A stretch of 64,000 bases of DNA, from the NCBI GenBank assembly GCA_022419385.1, contig JAJUBI010000006.1, positions 1,612,001 to 1,676,000 of the forward strand, written 5' to 3'. Of this stretch, positions 56,534 through 64,000 are shown piece by piece. This DNA comes from Paraconiothyrium sp. Pb-2020 (lineage: Eukaryota; Ascomycota; Dothideomycetes; Pleosporales; Didymosphaeriaceae). The position numbers and the translations under genes are program-made. Below the pieces are notes generated by a model. It made no database searches. It worked only from the letters and a program-made list of their open reading frames with translations, and was not told the origin of the DNA. Within the stretch, counting starts at the first letter, position 1. Every line of letters begins with the position of its first letter.

Positions 56534-59500
56534 AGTGGCGAAAAGACGGCAATCATTATAGTATGTTATATGAAAACAATGTATAATGTATGACTATAGT
56601 AATTGAGTCGTAACCGATCCACCCAGAGCTCCCAAAAGCTCTCAAAGTCCATCATCCCGTTCCATATCCCGTCAATGCCGCGCCTTACACGATGATCACA
56701 CCTGCACGGATCGGTAAACGGCATACACTTTCTCGAAACACTTTCACACTGGTGATCCTCTGATCATAATTCTCCGGCGCCGCAGGTACCCGTCGTGCAT
56801 CGTGACAATCGCCGGGGCATTAGTTTGTGCGTGCGTGCACTTGAGCACGCGCATAGATGCCACGTGGGGCTGAGCGTTTTCGTGTTGGGGTATGTCCGGG
56901 TACTACATCGTCGTGTATTACGAGCGTATACGTCTTTGTCTTCTGTTACGTTGGGCGAACGGTGTCTGGCTCGCGTGGCGTCGTATCCGGTGCTTGTAGC
57001 CGCAACGGCTGCAACGTGATGAATGGAGCTTACATTGTGGTCGCACGCATCAACCGACGACGTCTAAGTAGACCTAGGAACGTTAGTAATGGCTGCTGTC
57101 GTCATTGTCCAGATACAAGTCGTCGTAAGCATAGACGCTGCATGGCGCTGCACAGATCTTGAACTCACCACGAGTCACATGAACACAACACCAATGTCGG
57201 TATTCATGCTCGTAGATATTTAGTGATTGTCCGTGTACGGTTCGGAATCAAGATGATACTGCAACATGTTCGGCAGTGACAAGTGGGGATCGGAACCTTG
57301 TGGAGCCTTGCTGCATGTGGGGGGCAATGCACTGTCCAACCTATCACTGTTGCTAGAACGTTGATTGATGCGAGGATGTCAAGGTGACTAGTTCAATGAC
57401 AATAGGGTCCAATTTCTGAGTGTAGGTAGTCTCACGTTCGATTAGAGGACTGCGCACATGATATACCATAGGCTACGATGACTCTCGAACCTTCGAAGTA
57501 ACTGGTTCTGTACGAGAGACAAAGACCGCACTCTGGGAAGCTGAAGTCAGTAACATGACCCTCATTTTAGATCAAGCGACAATCTTGTGAAGGGTACTGG
57601 CTTGTGTACGGTCCGGGATATTACAATGTCAGTTATGTATACGAGATGTGAGCAGTATGATTCTGGAAATGATGTAAATGTGCTCAATGCGTTAGAAGAT
57701 TGAAACAACAAGCGAGAGAGATAGATGCCCAGTATAAGCAGCGAGAGGATTCGGACCAGTGCATGTAGATCTGATACGCACGCATCAGGTAGTAAAGATG
57801 CAGATCGAAGAGGATAGACTCTCCGATCTCGATAGGCAGGGAGGCGGTCCGGTCCTTGCAGCCTGTTGTTCCTTATCTAGCCCGTAAAAGAGGCGGCGAG
57901 GCTGCATATATCGGCTGCAGGTGAGACATCCTTAAAAAGAACGTTTGGCTATATATGCTGTATAACTTCGTACGAAAATATTCGGCGAAACCTAGGCGAG
58001 GCCACAGCAGCAAGGAAAACGTAGCGCCGTTACGGGTAGAATCTACGATTCTGCGAGAGACAATAGAATCGTAGGACACATTTTGCAGGGGCATCAAATT
58101 GTTAATACAGATGTAGAGGCAAGGGTCGGAGCGAAGACTACGCCGCATCGCTTACCGGAAGATCTATGGAATCTATGAGTGTACCTGTGGCTGTTATTAG
58201 ACTTCTTAAATTGAAAGCGCTTGGACTTCAGTGATATGACCTTGTTGAGGTGGTCCAGGTTCAGGGTCAATTGGGCCATCAGATGGCCAGTTCTGCCTTA
58301 CAGACCTTATGCATCGCGCTTACACTATGTTCGATATTACAGGCTCGAAAGAATCGCTCGGGTAATGAGCTGTGCGATATCGCTGACTGCTACAAAAGCA
58401 ACTGAGGCAAGTCTGGCCGGGTAGGCGTCGGTCGAGAGGCTTCGACATGGCAGACACAGCCTCCTGGTGTCGCATCCGCACCCACATCTTACAGCGACTG
58501 CTCGCAATAGCGGGCACCGAGCCGTGCTGGATAGCCGCGTTCCACGTGTGGCCTGGCGGCTGGTACGCCGCGACCCAGGTTCAGATGGCACACGCAATGC
58601 CATGGCCTGTCCCGGGTGGGATGCGCGGTCGAGCGCGCGAATCCCTGTCGCGTCAGAGCGTGGCACGTATGTGGGCGAATTGCAGCGGCGCCGCCTTCCA
58701 TTTATCCGACATTTCATCGGCTGCGTCTATACTGTAGCAGTCACCGACGGGGTAACTGAGCGTACTGGGGGCGCGGGGAAGGCGAGCGAACGAGAGGAGC
58801 GGAGAGCGGGGCGTAGTGCGCCAACGGACAGCCAAGAAGGATGGATTGCCCGCCCCGCGACCGTGTCTGTGGGGAAACCGCCCGCCAGTATCGTCTGGTG
58901 AGGCTCAACACCACAAAAACATCGTGGAATGCTGTGATCGCCTGGAAAGTTCGCTGCATGCCTCTTTCTGCGTGCGAGTGCTGGGCAAAGCTTCCTCGCT
59001 CGCGTGGACGCAACACGCCCCGACATTGCTGCTGCGTAATCCTTTCATGGCTGGAGGGCGCTGTTGCCAAGGTCTTGGGTGGCGTTCCTGAGCGTCGACG
59101 AGATAACGCCCAGCAGCGAACCCGACGCCAGTCCGTCTGTTCTGGAACATCTGACCTGCCCGAAGGAAGCGCTTGGCCCGATACTCGAGCGTATCGCAGC
59201 CAGAGTGACCGATGGACTGCCCGGGAGTGAAGTCCAGAAAGCGTGGAATGGAATGAAGACACACAAAAAGTCTGTGCAGAGCCCAAGTTCCAGCGTGGTC
59301 TTTTTGGCTTGACATGAACCGCGTGCAGCATCTGGCAGCGCGACAGCTTTCAATGGAGCAGGCGTAACGTTGCACGGCGGCTTCCCTTGTCTTCCCTGGG
59401 TGTCCCAAGGGTGAAGCTACATAGCAGTTTGCTCCCCGTTCTAGTTCGCCATAACAGCCACCAAGGCCGCCGCGGGCCAAGCAGCGAATGGCGACGAAAA

Positions 59501-59674
59501 GCTCGTCCCATCCAACCGTCCCCATGGGGTCCTTCCGCTAAGCAATCCCGGTCCGTTCTCCACTGTGGTTACTGTAGACCCAGAAGGGCTGCGTGGGCAG
59601 TATAATACCCTGACCTGCCTCCCTTGGTCAGTCCCGACAGCTGTTACTCGTACCTCGACGACGACATTTCCAAG
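56534..59674. other. Long intergenic region
   Basis: 3.1 kb between two plus-strand genes. From 58,350 to 59,600 several frames of 90-206 codons overlap on both strands without any domain, signal peptide or splice logic, and I read them as composition effects. No tRNA, repeat array or transposon remnant was recognised. The last few hundred bases are the transporter promoter and leader. Confidence 0.45.
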
Positions 59675-61351
59675 ATGGCAGCCGTACCCGATCCCGTTAC
59701 TGAGAAGCAGCAGATCTTCTCCAAAGAGCTCGAGAGTGGCGCTAGCTCTCCACCTGAGTTCCATGATGAGCTACCCGACCCTGATGCCGGCAAGAGCGTC
59801 GAGGAGCGCGCCCGCCTTGTACGACCTCTCCGTCTCTCCATCCCTCCGTGTGCTTTCCTTTTAACAGTCTCCTAGGACAAGGCCTTGGTGCGAAAGATCG
59901 ATCTGTGGCTCGTTCCGGGGTTGTCGCTCTTGTATCTGTTGTCGTTCCTAGACCGAACCAACATCGGCAATGCAAAGACGGCGAAACTGGAGAAGGGCAT
60001 TGGCATGGTGGGCCGTGACTATAACAATGCCTTAACCATCTTCTTCATTTCGTACGCTGGCGCTGAGCCCGTCACCAATATTCTCCTCAAGCGATACTCG
60101 CCCCGCGTCTTCTTCACTTCCATCATCATCGCCTGGGGTGCTATCATGACCGTCATGGGTTGTGTCGAGAACCAGGCCGGGCTCCTTGCTTGCCGCTGGT
60201 TCCTCGGTCTCACCGAGGCTGGTCTGTTCCCGGGTGTCAACTACTATCTCTCGTGAGTGCGCCGGAGCCGAATGTAAAGAGGCAATGCTGACACTGCGAA
60301 GTTGCTGGTACAAGCGCCAAGAGCTTGGTTTCCGTGCTGCCCTCTTCTTCTCTGCCGCTGCCTTGGCCGGATCTTTTGGTGGTCTCCTCGCGGCCGCCAT
60401 CATCCAGATGGAAGGTGTTGGTGGATATGAGGGATGGCGCTGGATTTGTGAGTAGCGGCAAACATCGATGTCCGAACCGTCTAACGTTTGGCAGTCATCC
60501 TCGAGGGTCTCATGACTGTCTTCGTCGGTCTCTTCTGCTGGAAGATGGTTTTCAACTTTCCCGACACTGCGGGTTTCCTCACTCCCGACGAAAGGCTGCG
60601 TGCGCAGCGTCGTCTCACAGCTGACAACCAGACGCGTGCCGAGGCGGAGAAGATCAGCCGCAAGTATGTCTTCCAGGCTATCAAGGACTGGAAGACGTGG
60701 GTCTTCGCCCTGCAGTACATGGGTTGCCTGTGCCCGCTGTACTCATTTTCGCTCTTTTTGCCGACGATTCTACAAGACGGCATGGGCTACAAGGGAACCC
60801 ACCTGCAACTCATGTCCGTGCCGCCATATGCCGTTGCTGCAGCCATGACTGTCTTCGTCGGATGGTTCGCCGACCGCACCAAGTACCGTGGCTACGCCAA
60901 CATGGCCGTCGCTTTGATGGGTTGTGTCGGTTTTGCAATGCTGCTCGCTAGCAAGAACCCGCACGTCCAGTATGCCGGAACTTTCCTCGGTGCCGCTGGT
61001 ATATATCCCACTGTCCCCAACACGTTGACCTGGGCGTCCAACAACGTCGAGGGGTCGCTCAAGCGCGGCGTCATGGTCGGCATAGTCGTCGGCTGGGGTA
61101 ACATGAACGGTGTCGTCTCGTCCAACATCTACATGGCGCCGCAGAAGCCGCGATACTGGACCGGCCACGGTACGGTGCTCGGCTACATGTTCGTGTGCTT
61201 GTTTGGTGGAAGCGTCATCACGCACGTCTTGTTGAAGCGCGAGAACCACCTGCGCAAGACGGGAAGGCGCGACTATCTGGTCGAGGGGAAGAGCGAGCAG
61301 GAGATCCGGGATCTGGGCGACGTTCGCCCCGACTTTATCTACACCACGTAG
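59675..61351 (+). CDS. MFS transporter, anion:cation symporter (allantoate/nicotinate permease) family
   Basis: Exons are 59675-59818, 59876-60252, 60302-60447 and 60495-61351, with introns of 57, 49 and 47 bp; all phases agree and give 507 residues. The N-terminus is acidic and cytosolic. KIDLWLVPGLSLLYLLSFLD and RTNIGNAK form helix 1 and the loop signature of the Dal5/Tna1/Vht1-like group. LACRWFLGLTEAGLFPGVNY is the helix 4 motif, and YEGWRWIFILEG lies before helix 6. FADRTKYRG is the central MFS loop motif of the second half, and GWGNMNGVVSSNIY lies in the late helices. About 12 membrane helices are expected. Family members import small organic acids, vitamins or ureides with protons across the plasma membrane; the substrate here cannot be told from sequence. 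The tail ends DVRPDFIYTT. Confidence 0.9.
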
Positions 61352-62704
61352 ACGCTGATCTGTGGCTGGCGGGGGTCCGGTTCGTGAGGGTGGTTCGACG
61401 GATGCAGGATGGCCCTGGTAGAACCGGAGTCCTGGGACTTGATGGGTCTGGGGTATGCTTAGATCGAGTGCATGCACAAAGGCTCTTGCTTAGCGAAAAG
61501 GAGCCTGTTCAACTCGTCTTTCATGTTCCCGATATCCTTGCGCCCTGGCACTTGCTGCCGCTTCTTCCTTCATCTAAGACCCTTCTACGTTCGCGCTTTC
61601 CCTCTTGAAACCATTGCCAATCGGGCGCCGGCATCGACCGAACCCACTCAGCGATACAGCGAGGTGGTGTGATTGATGTACGTACTGTGAATATAACGCC
61701 GTTGCTCGTGCAATGTCTTTGGGCGACGCGTTTATCCGCGAGGGTTTATTTGTCGACACGGTCGTGCGACGAGCTGACCTCGGTGGGCTGATGCGCAAGG
61801 TTACCCGGTTCCGCCCGTCCGAATAACCGTCCTCTGGACCCACTGCAGCAACATCAACCATAATCGTTCTGCTATGGAGACACCTTGGGCATGTGGGGAA
61901 GCGTGAGTGCCATGTGTTGTATAGCAACTTGGAGACCGATGTTCACCGGCAAGCGGCTGGGGTGAGCAGCGGATATTGCGGATAAAGCGGGCAGCCGTTT
62001 GCCTTGCACGCCGAAACTCATCAACGACTGGGCTTGACTGGATTTGCGGAAGTCGATTCGTTGGCGTCCAAGCTGTGCTAGGGTTTTAGGGAATCAAAGA
62101 GACGGTATGAGCAATCGTGTAACATCAACCCACCTGGAGTCAATTTAAGCTTTGTCTACGCCAGAGAACGGCAACTGCAGGCCCATGATTCTATTAGGCA
62201 CTCAAATGCTTGCTACAGGGCAACAGGGGTCGGTGTAGGGAGAGTCATGCCAACGCCAACCATCTCCGCCTTCTCCGGGGAGATGTGAATAGCATTACGA
62301 TGTACCTGGACATCGACGTTGAATATGGAGCTGCCCTCGAAAACAAGTTGCAGAGAAGGGTGTGTTTAGTATTGCTGAGCTTTTCAAATAAACTTATATG
62401 GAGAAATGGTGGTACGATATAAATGCTTTGGCAATATCGAATTCGTTGTTTGTATTGCCGGAAAAGGATGATCTATGAACACCTTGCACTGCGGCGGTGC
62501 CTGAGGTGCCTCAAATAACCAATATGAAGGACCGTTCATACCATGCGTATGTGCCTTGTGCGCCGTGTAAGACTACCATAAGAGTGAACATGCAGACACT
62601 CTCTACCCGCCCACCCATACAGATTCCAAACTCCAGCCCGAGTGCGCCTGAGACTACACTTCATGTGCCAGTATTCCCCGTGATGACGGATCTGCAGGAT
62701 CAGT
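61352..62704. other. Intergenic region between convergent genes
   Basis: 1.35 kb between the transporter (+, ends 61351) and the SNF2 gene (-, ends 62705). No gene, RNA or repeat recognised. Confidence 0.5.
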
Positions 62705-64000
62705 CTACCTAAACCGCGACCTCAGATCCTCCAGCCTCTGCTTCGCCGCCTGCTCCTTAGTACTTTTCTCCCTCGCCATCGTCAAATCCGCCAACGCCTT
62801 CTTCTTGCGTTGCAAATCCAGCATCTTCTCTTCAAAACTATTTTCCATAATGAACCGCTTGATCGTGACTGGCCGCGTCTGGCCCAAGCGGTGCACCCGG
62901 TCGACAGCTTGCGCCTCAGCAGCAGGGTTGAATTGCGGTTCCATGACGAACGCTTTGTTCGCCTTGGTGAGGTTGAGACCGAGGCCTCCGGCGCCGATGG
63001 AGACGAGAATGATGGTGACCGAGTCGTCCTTGTCGAAAGCTTCGAGGGAACGATTGCGTGCTTCACGGGGCATGCGGCCGTCCAGGCGGACGTATTTGTG
63101 GCCTTTAGTAGTGAGGGCTATCTCGATGAGGTCGAGGTGCGTAGTCCATGTTGAAAAGACAACGCTGGGATTCTGTTAGACTCTTTATAGCGAAAGGGAA
63201 TGGCGCGACATTACCTCTTGATGGGAGCTTCAGTCGGATTAGCGTCGCTCCACGCCCGATGCTCAGCAAGGTCCTCCAGCAGCGCCTTCGTCTTGGTCGA
63301 AGGTCCGTTGTAGGCGCCAATCTTCTTCGCCAGCCTGGGATCCCGCTTCAAGCGCTCCTGCTCCTGCATGTAAGCCGCATAATCAGACTTCCTGAGCTCG
63401 AATAAAATAGGTGTGATTCGGGTATCGCAGAAAGGACAGGTGCATAGGCCGTCCTGCGTAGAAGTCTTTTGAAGTTCCTGTCGAAAGGCTCGGGTGTGCT
63501 TCGCACACACGATGTGGTAGCAAGATGTCATGGCACCAGAGACGTCAGCCTTCACGTCGTCCTCATCATCCTCATCGGCGTCTTGAGAAGCGAGCCTGGT
63601 CCGGCAATCAGGATACGCACAATCGTCGCTATCTATCTGGCGGAACAACTCAAGCATGTCGTACGCCTGGTGCCGATTGATCGTAGCCGCGTCGGTGCTT
63701 TCGTCATCGGCAATTTCCATCGGGTTGTCGTATGTCATGCCATCAGTTAGTTTCAACGCCTCATCGTTCAGAAGATCGCGGCCGTGTGCGCATATGAGTC
63801 GGAGGTTGGTGATGGCTGTAAGAATACGAGCGTATGACTTGCCACCCATCTTGTCTCCGGAAGTGACTGCTTGTACCTTCCGAGACGAATCCGCCTCGAA
63901 CCAGTCATGCAGCTTCTGCTCGTCCCTGGCGAATTTGAGTCTAACGACTTGATCTGTACGAGAAGGCAGCTCGATCTCAAGCACCTTCTCCTTGATCCGT
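62705..64000 (-). CDS. SNF2-family ATPase with embedded RING finger (C-terminal part, gene runs off right edge)
   Basis: The visible part is an exon from beyond 64000 to 63215, an intron 63214-63165 (GTAATG...CCCAG, 50 bp) and the last exon 63164-62705, about 415 residues. The frame is open at the edge (RIKEKVLEIELPSRTDQVV). A RING-like finger follows: CAYPDC, then CYHIVCAKH, then CTCPFC, with an acidic insert between the first pairs. After it come the helicase C-domain motifs: SVVFSTWTTHLDLIE, VRLDGRMPREARNRSLEAF, ILVSIGAGGLGLNLTKA and VDRVHRLGQTRPVTIKRFI (arginine finger). A Lys/Arg-rich coiled tail ends it. This RING-in-SNF2 layout is that of Rad5/Rad16/HLTF-type DNA translocases with ubiquitin-ligase activity in DNA repair or chromatin. 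Which subfamily cannot be decided without the N-terminus. It is likely nuclear. Confidence 0.88.

Noticed and set aside
58350..59600. Several overlapping 90-206 codon frames on both strands
   Set aside because: No domain, signal peptide or conserved motif, and frames overlap in opposite directions, as expected from base composition.
49526..61351. A secondary-metabolite or catabolic cluster made of FAD oxidase, nuclease and transporter
   Set aside because: No backbone synthase, shared regulator or common pathway is visible, and the genes are widely spaced with unrelated genes between.
60770..61477. 235-codon antisense frame opposite the MFS transporter
   Set aside because: The sense strand encodes a clear transporter with correct splices, and the antisense product has no family features.

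Overview
The window is nuclear DNA of a filamentous ascomycete, most probably a dothideomycete of the Pleosporales type. The evidence is many short spliceosomal introns (45-75 bp, GT...AG, often with a CTGAC or CTAAC-like branch site), Zn2Cys6 and medusa-type regulators, fungal forms of Csf1, Vac1/Pep7, Hfl1 and Met8, secreted small cysteine-rich proteins, and wide spacing with no operons. I found no tRNA, rRNA, CRISPR array or intact transposon. Gene models below were assembled by hand from reading frames, splice consensus and phase; only models whose exon phases add up are given as joined.

Left part (1-8,051): an Old Yellow Enzyme-type flavin oxidoreductase running off the left edge is transcribed away from a Zn2Cys6 regulator. 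Their shared 436-bp promoter carries two near-identical CGG palindromes. Then come a 2EXR/F-box-like protein with a paralogue at 46.4 kb, and a disordered protein built on a repeated TSRQLPAP peptide. Middle left (8-28.4 kb): a medusa (MedA/Acr1/Ren1) developmental regulator with a very long gene-free upstream region, and the 3,242-residue bridge-like lipid transfer protein Csf1.

Middle (28.4-44.3 kb): a run of mostly housekeeping genes. These are Hfl1/TMEM184 (vacuole membrane), a Ser/Pro-rich disordered protein, a small secreted Cys-containing protein, Vac1/Pep7 (FYVE, endosome-vacuole traffic), Met8 (siroheme) and a METTL16-type RNA m6A methyltransferase. A cluster of degenerate ~115-127 bp repeats, five direct and at least two inverted, sits at 35.4-36.4 kb.

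Right part (44.3-64 kb): a 58-residue secreted peptide with a CS-alpha-beta (defensin-like) cysteine pattern, the second 2EXR-like gene, a small Gly/Arg-rich protein, a secreted berberine-bridge-type FAD oxidase, an unknown protein, a secreted endonuclease/exonuclease/phosphatase-fold enzyme, an ACS-family MFS transporter, and the C-terminal part of a SNF2/RING ATPase running off the right edge. Nothing here forms a recognisable secondary-metabolite cluster. The most unusual items are the promoter palindromes, the defensin-like peptide, the TSRQLPAP-repeat protein and the direct/inverted repeat cluster.
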